Below are positions 37,310-46,516 of a DNA stretch of 64,000 nt, piece by piece. The translations under genes and the position numbers were made by a program. Location of the stretch: assembly GCF_001640025.1 (NCBI RefSeq), contig NC_031674.1:2046001-2110000 (forward strand), written 5' to 3'. Under the pieces are notes generated by a model. The model did not search any database and was not told where the DNA came from. It was given only the letters and a program-made list of their open reading frames with translations. Position 1 is the stretch's first letter. The number at the start of each line of letters is the position of its first letter. This DNA is from Sugiyamaella lignohabitans (taxonomy: Eukaryota > Ascomycota > Dipodascomycetes > Dipodascales > Trichomonascaceae).

Positions 37310-40300
37310 TCATCCCGACCTTCCTTGGCCCTTTGGTAATTTTTTGTTACCGCCAAGCTCTTCGATCTGTTTTCCTTTGTAAAAGTGGGGGGCCAGCTCG
37401 ACTAACCATTCAGGTTCTATCGGCATACAGTTTCTCATGAACTCTTTGCTGGTTAAAACCAGTTCATGATAGATAAGCCATTTGGGTTTCACGGGAAATA
37501 CTACACTTGACGGATGTATATGTACAGTTTGGTTTAGTCGGACAGACTTGTAGCTATCACCACTTCGATTCAATCTCGCTGAGTTGGGGAAAAATCCTGA
37601 TGTAATAGCTTTTTGAATATTGACTAGGCTTTCTCCGCCAGAACCACCACTTCTTACCTCGACTTCTACTCGGTCGCATAACCTGACTAACTGGTCCCGT
37701 ACGTCGCGTGCTCTGGAAAGACTCTTATACTGCAAAAAGTTGTCCTGTGCCCACTGATAAGAATACTCGGTGTCTACCCACTGATTCCATATTTCGAGAA
37801 GTGTGAGATGGTCACCGCCAGGTCTTGTAAATGCTTCCCTTGCTTTATCAGCAAACAGTTTTTTGTCTTTCGGCCTATAAAACAAAGATCCGGATTCGCC
37901 GACCATCGAAACAATTGAGAGTACTTCATCAACGCAGTTGTATTTATCGCTAGCCAGAATAGCCTTGGCCAGCATTGGGTCAGTGGGGAATTCTGCCATT
38001 TGTCTTCCCAGCTTAGTTAATTCGCCCCTATCGTTCAATGCTCCCAGTGCATATAGCTGTTCGAGTGCCTTGATCAATGATTCATTTGGCGGCGAATCCA
38101 TGAAATCAAAATTGAGGATATCGTTAATACCAAGAGACATTAGCAACAGTACTACACTGGAGAGATTTGATCTGAGGATTTCTGGGGTCGTGTTACGAGG
38201 AAGCTCGTTAAAAAAAGACCACTTAGTGAACAGTCGAAAGCATTTACCAGCTTGAACTCTTCCAGCTCTTCCAGCACGTTGGTCCGCACTTGCTCGTGAG
38301 CAAGGGCTAACAACTAGGCTCTCCATACCAGTTCGTGGGTTGAACACATTTTCCTTGACGAAACCAGGGTCAATGACATAAACAATTCCGTCAATAGTGA
38401 TCGAAGTTTCGGCGATATTGGTTGCCAGAACAACTTTTCGGGCACCTTCTGGCGTAGGGTCAAAGATTTTCGACTGTAGATCTGGTGGCAGATTAGCATA
38501 AATAGGGCAGATGATCATCTCAGGGATTTTGGACCCCAGTTTTTTGCTTGTCTCTGCTAAATTTTCAGCCGCGGTCTCAATCTCATCTTGGCCTGTTAAA
38601 AACACCAGAATGTCACCTTTAGGCTGGGTGGTATGAATTTGGAACACGGTAGTTATGGCAGAGTGAAGATAATTTGCTTCCGGTTGAGTCGTATAGTGAA
38701 CATCAACATTAAATCTTCTACCAGGAATATTAAAAATTGGCGCATCATCAAAATATTTAGAAAATTTTTCTGCATCCATTGTAGCTGATGAGATCAATAG
38801 TCGTAGTTCTGGTCGAGCCCTAGCGATATCTTTCACCAGTCCAAAAAGGATATCAGTATGTAGTGTACGTTCATGAGCTTCATCAATCATTAGCGCTGAG
38901 TATGACGACAACTCTGGGTCAGTTAAAAATTCTCTTAGAAGCATACCATCAGTCATATATTTGAGTACGGTTTTGTCGCTAGATTTGTCTTCGAAACGAA
39001 TGGTATACCCAACTTCGTTACCCAGTTTGCATCCTACTTCATCTGCTACACGAGCAGCTACTGACATAGCTGCTACACGCCGTGGTTGTGTGCATCCAAC
39101 CATTTTACCGCCATTTGTATATCCGGCTTCGTGCAAGAATTGAGGGAGCTGGGTCGTTTTACCAGAACCAGTTTCACCAACAACAATAAGAACCTGGTGT
39201 TGTTCTATGGCATTCAGCAATTCTTCTCGATATTGGTATACAGGTAATGATTTTCGAGTCTCTTCGATTGTTTTGACTCGTGTTTCTTCTTCTTTTACTC
39301 GAAGTTCAAATTCAAGCTGTTCTTTCGATTTTGTCTCTACTCTTCCAATATTATCAGCAATGAATTTGATATTCTGCGACTCGTCAAATACATATTCATA
39401 TTCGGGGACTGATTTCTCGGATTCACGTTTGGTTCTTCTAGCAAGTGCTCTGGCAGCCTGTTCATTTTCCCAGCTATCCCCATCATTGATAACTTTTCGT
39501 TCTGTAATGCGGTTATCGTCTATGTAACGCTTGTGAAGTATGTGTTCTTTCCTTTGCTTGTCGATGCGTCCCTTTTCCGTAATGTAGTCTTCTGGCAACT
39601 GATAACCATCAGTTCCTCTATCAATCTGTTTCCGCTCTTTTGCTATAGCAAGTATCTCTCTCTTGTATTCTATATCCTTACGCTCTCTATCAGTAAGCTG
39701 TTCCCATCCATACTTCCTAACATCTTCTTCAAGCTCGGCCACTTCTCGCTCAAGGAGTATCAATTTCTCCTCCTCACGTTTGGACAAATATTTTTGACGA
39801 GCAATTTTTCGCAACTCGGAAATCTCTTCACGAGTAGCAGTCTGAGATTGGGTGCTGTGTTCCTTGCGTGATAAATTATGCAAATCTTTTTGTTTTAATC
39901 GTTCAGCAAATGCATCTCGTTCTTTAGCATCGTCCATATTGTCCTGTTCAACCGTTTCTTGGCCATCACCTCCACTGCGAGCCTCATCGTTAACAGCTTT
40001 CTCTTCTAAACTATTTCCAGAAGGGTTCTCAGATATAAGTTCATCCTTATTTTTAGGCTCAGACTCTGACATATACTCTGATTCCGATTCGGACTCCGAT
40101 TCGGACTCTGATTCTGAGTCCGACTCTTCATATTTCCGACGTCTATAACTCTTAGAACCAGTCTTATACCGATCGCTTCTCACCTGATCTTCAGAGAAAG
40201 ATCTGGATGACTCTCTACTAGATTTGAATCGCTTAGATTGAGATGTGTCGTTGTCCCATTCGCGCCTCGAATCGCTGCCTCGAGTTTTACTGTCTTTTTC

Positions 40301-40603
40301 CTGACTTGGCTCGTCTATAAACTCATATTGCGTAGCAATGGATGATCCAACAGGTTTGGTAGACTTTCCATTTGGTTTTAATGAGTTTTTGGTATTGGCA
40401 TTTACACGGTCAAAGAGTTCACTTGCAAACTTTCTTACATCAGAAGAATCAAGTCCAAAATCTTCTAGTTCAACTGCCAAAGCATTTGCAGACTTCGCTG
40501 CCTTTGCAGACGCAACACAAAACTCTACCACGGAATCATCGGTAGCTCCAGCCAGCCTTAATATATTGTCTGCTGTCCATGTGTTTATCGACGGCGAGGT
40601 CAT
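37310..40603 (-). CDS. PRP2: DEAH-box spliceosomal RNA helicase Prp2 (DHX16)
   Basis: Protein of 1097 aa. A disordered N-terminal third includes a run of Ser/Glu/Asp dipeptides and an Arg/Glu-rich coiled region. The helicase core follows: GETGSGKTTQLPQF (near 479), LMIDEAHERTLHTD (near 573), SATMDAEKFSKYF, FLTGQDEIE, TNIAETSITIDG and QRAGRAGR. HA2/ratchet and OB-fold domains complete the DEAH/RHA arrangement. The core and the C terminus (VELAPHFYKGKQIE) match Prp2/DHX16 better than Prp16, Prp22 or Prp43. Prp2 uses ATP to activate the spliceosome before the first catalytic step. The gene itself shows no intron. It converges on the HAD gene with 79 bp between stops and is divergent from RPN5. 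Confidence 0.9.
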   Translation of the reverse strand: MTSPSINTWTADNILRLAGATDDSVVEFCVASAKAAKSANALAVELEDFGLDSSDVRKFASELFDRVNANTKNSLKPNGKSTKPVGSSIATQYEFIDEPSQEKDSKTRGSDSRREWDNDTSQSKRFKSSRESSRSFSEDQVRSDRYKTGSKSYRRRKYEESDSESESESESESESEYMSESEPKNKDELISENPSGNSLEEKAVNDEARSGGDGQETVEQDNMDDAKERDAFAERLKQKDLHNLSRKEHSTQSQTATREEISELRKIARQKYLSKREEEKLILLEREVAELEEDVRKYGWEQLTDRERKDIEYKREILAIAKERKQIDRGTDGYQLPEDYITEKGRIDKQRKEHILHKRYIDDNRITERKVINDGDSWENEQAARALARRTKRESEKSVPEYEYVFDESQNIKFIADNIGRVETKSKEQLEFELRVKEEETRVKTIEETRKSLPVYQYREELLNAIEQHQVLIVVGETGSGKTTQLPQFLHEAGYTNGGKMVGCTQPRRVAAMSVAARVADEVGCKLGNEVGYTIRFEDKSSDKTVLKYMTDGMLLREFLTDPELSSYSALMIDEAHERTLHTDILFGLVKDIARARPELRLLISSATMDAEKFSKYFDDAPIFNIPGRRFNVDVHYTTQPEANYLHSAITTVFQIHTTQPKGDILVFLTGQDEIETAAENLAETSKKLGSKIPEMIICPIYANLPPDLQSKIFDPTPEGARKVVLATNIAETSITIDGIVYVIDPGFVKENVFNPRTGMESLVVSPCSRASADQRAGRAGRVQAGKCFRLFTKWSFFNELPRNTTPEILRSNLSSVVLLLMSLGINDILNFDFMDSPPNESLIKALEQLYALGALNDRGELTKLGRQMAEFPTDPMLAKAILASDKYNCVDEVLSIVSMVGESGSLFYRPKDKKLFADKAREAFTRPGGDHLTLLEIWNQWVDTEYSYQWAQDNFLQYKSLSRARDVRDQLVRLCDRVEVEVRSGGSGGESLVNIQKAITSGFFPNSARLNRSGDSYKSVRLNQTVHIHPSSVVFPVKPKWLIYHELVLTSKEFMRNCMPIEPEWLVELAPHFYKGKQIEELGGNKKLPKGQGRSG

Positions 40604-40910
40604 CTAAACGAGCACCAGTATCATGAAGTGTAGCTTAAACAATTCTAGGATGAAAGTGTATATGCCTGTATTTTCCTATATTGCAAAGTCACGGGACTTG
40701 CCACTGAAGTTGCGGCTCGCGCCGCATGTTGATTCGTGTGAATCGCCGGTGGTTGCCTCTTGAACACACATATCGGCTAGTAAGCAACTTCTTCGAGTTT
40801 CGAGGTTACAACATTCAGTGGTACATACGCCACCTACCAATATATACGCCTGAAATTCAACAACAAATAGATCTCGATTGGATTTTGTGAGCAATTTTGT
40901 ACTATCTAAT
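40604..40910. promoter_or_regulatory. Shared divergent promoter of PRP2 and RPN5
   Basis: The 307 bp contain two weak resemblances to the proteasome element GGTGGCAAA: AGTGGCAAG (minus strand, about 40693-40702) and GGTGGCGTA (minus strand, about 40824-40833). Neither is a full match. A GC-rich CGGCTCGCGCCGC block is at about 40711. Confidence 0.25.
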
Positions 40911-42352
40911 ATGTCTGACGAAACGCTTATCAAGGCAGAGAAAGACTACTCGTCTGTTCTCGACAAGGAGTTGCCTGAAATTGATGAGCTTGCCAAAGTA
41001 CGTTTTATTGGTGGAGACACTCACTTGGTCCATTGATGACAATGGATACAATGGGAAACGATAATGACATTGAACTAACATAAATTTAACAGACAGATTT
41101 TGAAACTGCGTTAGAAAAGCTTCTGGTGCTTGAGAAAAAAGCACGACAGGCTGCAGACTTGGCATCATCCAAACGAGTATTAGTCAAGGTCGTTCAATTA
41201 ACTCGTGATAGTGGTCGCTGGAAGCTGATGAATGAACAGATTCAATTACTCTCAAAAAAGCATGGTCAATTGAAGCAAGCTATCACCTCGTTGATTCAAG
41301 AGGCTGTAAAAGGCGTCGATAATGCGCCTGATCAGGCTACAAAGGTTGAAACTATAGAAAACATTCGTACGGTAACAGAGGGTAAAATTTTTGTTGAAGT
41401 TGAGAGAGCACGTGTGACACGAATCCTATCGCAAATCAAAGAAGCCAATGGTGATATCGATAGCGCCAGTGAGATTCTTGGTGAGCTGCAAGTAGAGACT
41501 TACGGATCCATGGAAATGAGGGAAAAGACGGAATTCATTCTCGAGCAGGTGCAACTGTATATTAAAAAGGGCGATTTTATTCAAGCACTTATTGTTAGTC
41601 GAAAGATTGTTCCTCGTTATTTCAATAATGAAGAAGTTCATGATCTCAAATTAAGATATTACGAGCTTATGATTAAGATCGCGCTTCACGACAACAAGTA
41701 TCTAGATACTTGTCAATATTATCGATCTGTTTACGAAACTCCAATCGTTGCCAAAGATGAAACAAAATGGAAGCAAGCTTTGGAGAACATTGTCTTTTTC
41801 ATCATCTTGTCTCCTTATGACAACTTACAGTCTGACTTAATTCATAAGATCGCCGTTGACCACAACCTTGAATCATTGCCATTACATTTAGAGTTGTTGC
41901 AGTGCTTCACTGCTGACGAGTTGATTCGATGGCCCAAAGTTGAGGAGATTTATGGTTCGGCTCTGAAGGCTTCTAGCTCTGGTGTGTTCGATGTTAAGAC
42001 CCCGGAAGGCCGCAAGCGATGGGACGATCTCCGTAAACGTGTTATCGAGCATAACATTCGTGTCGTGGCTATTTACTACACAAGAATTACCACTTCTCGG
42101 CTAACGTCTTTATTGGATCTTACAGAGCGCGAAACAGAGGAGTTCCTATCCAAGCTCGTTACACAAGGTACAATCTATGCACGTATCAACCGTCCCGAGC
42201 GAATTATTACCTTTTCAAAGCCCAAGGACTCGAATGATGTTCTCAATGAGTGGAGTTCAAATATCACCACTCTTCTCAGTCATGTTGAAACTATTGGGCA
42301 CCTGATTACTAAGGAGGAGATGATGCACGGAATTAGAGCTAGTACGAAGTAG
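40911..42352 (+). CDS. RPN5: 26S proteasome lid subunit Rpn5
   Basis: join(40911..40997, 41093..42352), 448 aa (S. cerevisiae Rpn5 is 445). Exon 1 encodes 29 residues (MSDETLIKAEKDYSSV...). The 95-nt intron has donor GTACGT, branch AACTAAC and acceptor TTAACAG, and rejoins in phase to give LAK-TDFETALEKLL. The rest is an alpha-solenoid ending in a PCI winged-helix domain, with KTPEGRKRWDDLRKRVIEHN and a C-terminal helix, as in PSMD12. Rpn5 is a scaffold of the proteasome lid that contacts the base and the deubiquitinase module. Confidence 0.93.
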
Positions 42353-42560
42353 TAGTTATTACAGAGTTTTATATATTTACGAGGATTGGCCCTGTACCTC
42401 TGGTCACGATTGCTACCGCCTTTGCAGTTGCATAATTGGGGTCCTAGATATGTCCTCATCAAATGGAAACAGCTTAGGATTGAAATGCGACAGTCTCACT
42501 CTGTCTAAATGTGTCATAAATAATAAATAAAAGAAGTCGTCGGTGTCGAGGACCTCGAGT

Positions 42561-43069
42561 TCACTTGGTTTCGTTCAAGGCAGCTGCTTCTTCAACCAGA
42601 CCTCGGATTATAGATTCAACACGCTGCCGTAATTCATCAGACTTGGTCGTGTGTTGGTCTATATGTTTCCCTACAGGCTCATATATACCTTTTGTAGGTT
42701 GTCTATTATTGTTGGAACTGTTGCCATTCTTACTGCTCTTTTGACTACCATGTGATTTATCGTTCTGTCTGCTGATTACACCTTCCATTAAAACAGCTGC
42801 CTTTCCTCGCTCTCGTGATAGAGTCGAGGGATCTTTATTTACCTCCTCATCAACCATTTTTTCGATAGCACTAACTAGTGCAGAGCTGACATCCTTCATA
42901 TATTGTTAGCTATTGTCCACTCTACTTTGGTAGCAGTATTACTCACGCTCTCCCTGAATTCTTCATATAAACTCCGTCTAATTTCATCCAGTAGCCCTTT
43001 TCTTTTGAATAGAGTAACCAGCCCATCTGCTTCAGCTGTTTCTAGACTGTGGGATGAGTTTTCTGTCAT
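42561..43069 (-). CDS. SHG1/BOD1-like protein, possible COMPASS subunit
   Basis: complement(join(42561..42893, 42947..43069)), 151 aa. Exon 1 (MTENSSHSLETAEADG...) carries LVTLFKRKGLLDEIRRSLYEEF, which resembles the Shg1/BOD1 N-terminal motif. The 53-nt intron has donor GTGAGT, branch AGCTAAC and acceptor TGAAG, and joins in phase to DVSSALVSAIEKMVDEEV. The C-terminal half is Asn/Ser-rich with a final helix. Shg1 is a small accessory subunit of the Set1 H3K4 methyltransferase complex. Assignment rests on one short domain, so it is moderate. Confidence 0.6.
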
Positions 43070-43547
43070 ATTGACTCTATCTTGCAAGATTCAGGTCCGA
43101 AGATGCGTTTTGACACTTCCTCCATATCTTGCCGATCGCGATAAAGTTCGACACGGCTTTTACTGCAATGCCATCAGAGAGGTAGTAACAATTTATTCAT
43201 TTATCCATTCATTCTTCAAATGTTTCGCTATTGATATTATCTTTAGTGACTCTTATATAATATAAAACTTTCTATATCGACAGTGTGTCGCTCTTCAAAG
43301 TGTATACTTTGGAATTGGCCTTTTTGAGGCATATTTGTATGGTACGCTTTTAAGGTTCATATGATTTCAATATGAGACTGCAAATAACTAGACTTCACCA
43401 CAGTCTATTTTTTCTGTTATAAATCAGAAACTATGGAATCTGAGACAAACACTCATTGTTAGAGGTATGAATCTCATTTACGACAAGTGAATAACATAAG
43501 ATCTATTTCTATACTATCTATATCCTAATTGTCCAGCTACTGAAGAT
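43070..43547. other. Intergenic between SHG1-like gene and the OYE gene
   Basis: 478 bp of AT-rich DNA. It holds the promoter of the SHG1-like gene and the 3' flank of the flavin reductase gene. No repeat or RNA gene seen. Confidence 0.5.
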
Positions 43548-44657
43548 CTACTGCTGGGATGCAAACTTGAACTCAATATATCCTCTAGTGTCATGAGGAT
43601 CAGTAGCATAAAAGGTCTCTCTATTATAAGGTGTCAGAGGAATCTTCTTCTGTAATCTATCCACAAGATCTGGGTTCGAGATGAAATATCGACCAAGAGC
43701 TACAACAGTGTTTGGGTCACTTTCGGCAAACTTCTCAGCGTCCCGGATCAAGCCACCGGCTCGCACAAGAATACCCTGCCAAATATTTCGGGCAAACTCG
43801 TTACTACCCGTATATTCAATATCGACGTTACCGTTAACACGAGGCTCAACAAGATGAATATAAGCCAATCGGTTTCCCTGTTGAGCTCTTCTCTCAAGCT
43901 CGCTAATCAAATATGACCACTGTGGAATTGGTGAAACTCCAGGGTGCATATTATTGAACTCTCCGAAAGGAGATAATCTTACTGCGACTCTCTTAGCACC
44001 AACAGCTTCAATTAAAGCATCGATAACCTCTAGAGCAAATCTGGCTCTGTTCTCAATCGATCCGCCATACTCATCGGTACGACGGTTAGTGGATTCATGA
44101 AGAAACTGGTCTGGTAAATAGCCGTTGGCTCCATGTAATTCGACACCAGAAGCTCCTGCTTCAATGGCATTCTTAGCGGCTTGAGCATACAGTCTAATAT
44201 ACTCTTTGATTTCTAGCTCTGTAAGAGGTCTAGGAATATCACTAGTCTCACCAAGAGGAACATCTGAAGCAGAAACTACATCACTAGCGACACCTTCTTT
44301 GTCAAGAATATCTTGGTGAGCAACTCTTCCAAGAGCCCACAGCTGCATGAAAGCATAAGATTTCTTTCCGTTAATCTTGTTCATTACACTCTTCCAAGCT
44401 TTAATCTGTTCTTGAGACCAGATTCCGGGGACATTTTCATATCCTCCAGCTTGAGGAGCAATAAGAGTAGCTTCGGTAACAATTAAAGTTCCAGCTCTAG
44501 AGGCTCTCTGTTCATAATAATCACCAAAAACCTCAGGAGGAATGTGATTTGGAGTTCTAAATCTGGTCAATGGTGCCATAGCAACACGATGTTGAAGTTG
44601 CAAATCACCAACCTTGAGAGGGGTGAATAAAGATGGAGTAGTAGATGTAACGGTCAT
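43548..44657 (-). CDS. Old yellow enzyme family NADPH:flavin oxidoreductase (ene-reductase)
   Basis: Protein of 369 aa, near the usual ~400 of the family. Features: the FMN-binding start (LQHRVAMAPLTRFR), His175-Gly-Ala-Asn178 substrate ligands followed by the proton donor Tyr180 (HGANGYLPDQFL), then the DEYGGSIENRARF signature and RVAVRLSPFGEF. The TIM-barrel end reads VALGRYFISNPDLVDRL. These enzymes use NADPH and FMN to reduce activated C=C bonds of unsaturated aldehydes and ketones, often in response to oxidative or electrophilic stress. The gene is divergent from a short-chain dehydrogenase across 652 bp, suggesting co-regulation. Confidence 0.93.
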   Translation of the reverse strand: MTVTSTTPSLFTPLKVGDLQLQHRVAMAPLTRFRTPNHIPPEVFGDYYEQRASRAGTLIVTEATLIAPQAGGYENVPGIWSQEQIKAWKSVMNKINGKKSYAFMQLWALGRVAHQDILDKEGVASDVVSASDVPLGETSDIPRPLTELEIKEYIRLYAQAAKNAIEAGASGVELHGANGYLPDQFLHESTNRRTDEYGGSIENRARFALEVIDALIEAVGAKRVAVRLSPFGEFNNMHPGVSPIPQWSYLISELERRAQQGNRLAYIHLVEPRVNGNVDIEYTGSNEFARNIWQGILVRAGGLIRDAEKFAESDPNTVVALGRYFISNPDLVDRLQKKIPLTPYNRETFYATDPHDTRGYIEFKFASQQ

Positions 44658-45309
44658 GGTGTTTGTTTAATACTTGAGGATTGATGTTTGAATTGTACTT
44701 GTACTTCTATTGTTGTTGTCTTTAGTTTGAGTTGAGAATAATTCTTATCCAAGAAGATATCCACCCCTTTTATATTAAAATTTCGGCTGACAAGATAGGC
44801 CCATGATTCTGACCAAGCTCCGCGCTTAGCTCCGCGTTGCGGATTTAGGCTTATCCATATTCGGATATTCGTCCGCTGCACTCCGTGGATGTTAACAAAC
44901 GCCGTTAGATGTCGCTATATTGAGCCTAGCAAAACGCTTATTCCCGTTGCTCCCCTCCCCCCATGCTAAGATGCCTTTGTGAGAAGCCACTTAAGAAAAC
45001 GATCGAACTGCTCTAACTAGAAACGAACTTTTCTATGTATGAGCAACTATTCAATAAGTTGAGTCCGCGGTGTTGGTACATACATAGAACCTGCATATGC
45101 AAGCTTAATTTACATAAAGCCGTTGAGAACGGCCGCGGCAGCGGCGATCTCAGCTGCAAAATATCTAGGGCCTATTGGGTTGTCTTCCTTGTGTTCTTCC
45201 CTTTGTTCTTTCCAATATATAATGAGCGTGAGTGTCGGAGTATAGATGAAGACCAAAAAAAACCTGGAAGTAAAGTTTTACAACTACATATTAATTATCA
45301 CTTGTCCCA
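44658..45309. promoter_or_regulatory. Bidirectional OYE/SDR promoter with zinc-cluster-type palindromes
   Basis: Two palindromes with CGG/CCG half sites lie close together: TCCGCGTTGCGGA (44831-44843) and CGGATATTCGTCCG (44862-44875). Everted or inverted CGG triplets are the usual targets of fungal Zn2Cys6 regulators. A TATA-like TTTTATATTA is at about 44776 for the OYE side. The factor is not identifiable. Confidence 0.4.
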
Positions 45310-46068
45310 ATGTCTTCACAAAGTAACGTGTATTTTATTTCTGGAGGCAATAGAGGCATTGGACTCGCTTTAGTCAAGAAGTTCACAGCAGCTGGTAATT
45401 CAACAGTTATAACTACTGCACGTAATCCAGACGGGTCCGATGATTTGAAAGCTTGGGCTGAAAAACATCCCAACGTCAAGGTTCTCAAGTATAATGCTAC
45501 TGTTCACAGCGATGCTGATCATGTGGCAAGTGAGGTTGAAAGACTTGCTGGCCATATCGATATCTTCATTGCAAACTCCGGGCTGGGCGAAACTCCGATG
45601 ACAGTACTTGAAACTCCCATTGAATCATGGACAGAGTTGTACAACACAAACGTTCTTGGTCCAATCGTACTTTTTAAAGCATTGTATCCACTGCTGAAAA
45701 AAGGAAATACCCGCAAGGTTGTTTTTATAAGCAGTTATTTAGCCTCCCAAACTGATATGGCAGTTGCGTTTAAGTCGAGTTCGTATGGCCAGTCCAAATC
45801 AGCACTCAATTTCACTGCCAAGGAATTGGCCCTGGAACTGGCCGATGAGGGTTTCATTATTGTCCCAATCCATCCCGGTTTGGTTAGCAGCGACATGGGC
45901 ACCGGTTATGTAAACAATCTTGGCTCTGGTGATCTGGTTGATCAGTTGAAAAGCACCATGATCAGTACTGAAGAAAGCGCCAGTTCCATCTATAATCTTG
46001 CTATTGGCCTTAAAAAAGAGGACAGTGGTAAGTTCCTCAATTACGACAAGACAGTATTCCCTTGGTAA
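45310..46068 (+). CDS. Short-chain dehydrogenase/reductase
   Basis: Protein of 252 aa, a single-domain classical SDR. The nucleotide-binding motif is GGNRGIG (residues 12-18), with IANSGLG in place of NNAG. Catalytic Ser is at about 141-142, and Tyr159 and Lys163 form YGQSK. The region after the active site (HPGLVSSDMGTG) fits ketoreductase-like SDRs such as yeast YIR035C/YIR036C. Arg38 after the second strand (TTARNP) suggests NADPH preference. Substrate unknown; a carbonyl reduction role alongside the divergent ene-reductase is inference. Confidence 0.88.
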   Translation: MSSQSNVYFISGGNRGIGLALVKKFTAAGNSTVITTARNPDGSDDLKAWAEKHPNVKVLKYNATVHSDADHVASEVERLAGHIDIFIANSGLGETPMTVLETPIESWTELYNTNVLGPIVLFKALYPLLKKGNTRKVVFISSYLASQTDMAVAFKSSSYGQSKSALNFTAKELALELADEGFIIVPIHPGLVSSDMGTGYVNNLGSGDLVDQLKSTMISTEESASSIYNLAIGLKKEDSGKFLNYDKTVFPW

Positions 46069-46516
46069 TAAGTTGTCGGTATATTTTGGTTAGTTATGTA
46101 TGAGTGTAGTATTAAAATATGAAGTACGAAATATTGAGCTCTATGCATTAACAAACGCAGGGTCCTAATGTACGATTGTTACCGGAGCAACTAAAAGATA
46201 AGGCACAGTGCACGACAAGATAAGCAAAGTCTCAAGACACCTTTGTCCAACACGGAGCACGACTAAGGGACCAGTATTCCTCAGTTCTAAGTACACAGAA
46301 AACAAAATGTTTCAGATTAGATACTATCAAATCGATATTAATTAAAAATTAAGGACAAATAGAGGCCGATGTCACCGCGTAGTCACGTGATATATACGCC
46401 GCAGAAAGATCAGCAGGATGAGATTAAAAAAAATATTTCAGTGAGCGTCTGACATTGAAATATATATTCCCGACCGGTAGAGAATAGCTTGACATCAGAT
46501 TACGCCAGGCGTAAAA
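46069..46516. promoter_or_regulatory. UTP4 promoter with TCACGTGA and PAC-like motif
   Basis: A perfect TCACGTGA is at 46383-46390. GGATGAGATT (46416-46425) followed by an A8/T-rich tract resembles the PAC (GATGAGATGAG) plus RRPE (AAAAATTTTT) pair that marks ribosome-biogenesis genes in yeast. Both are within 135 bp of the UTP4 ATG. The left part is the 3' flank of the SDR gene. Confidence 0.4.

Noticed and set aside
37310..40603. Assignment of the DEAH helicase as Prp22 or Prp16
   Set aside because: No S1 domain (Prp22), and the N-terminal pattern fits Prp2/DHX16 better.
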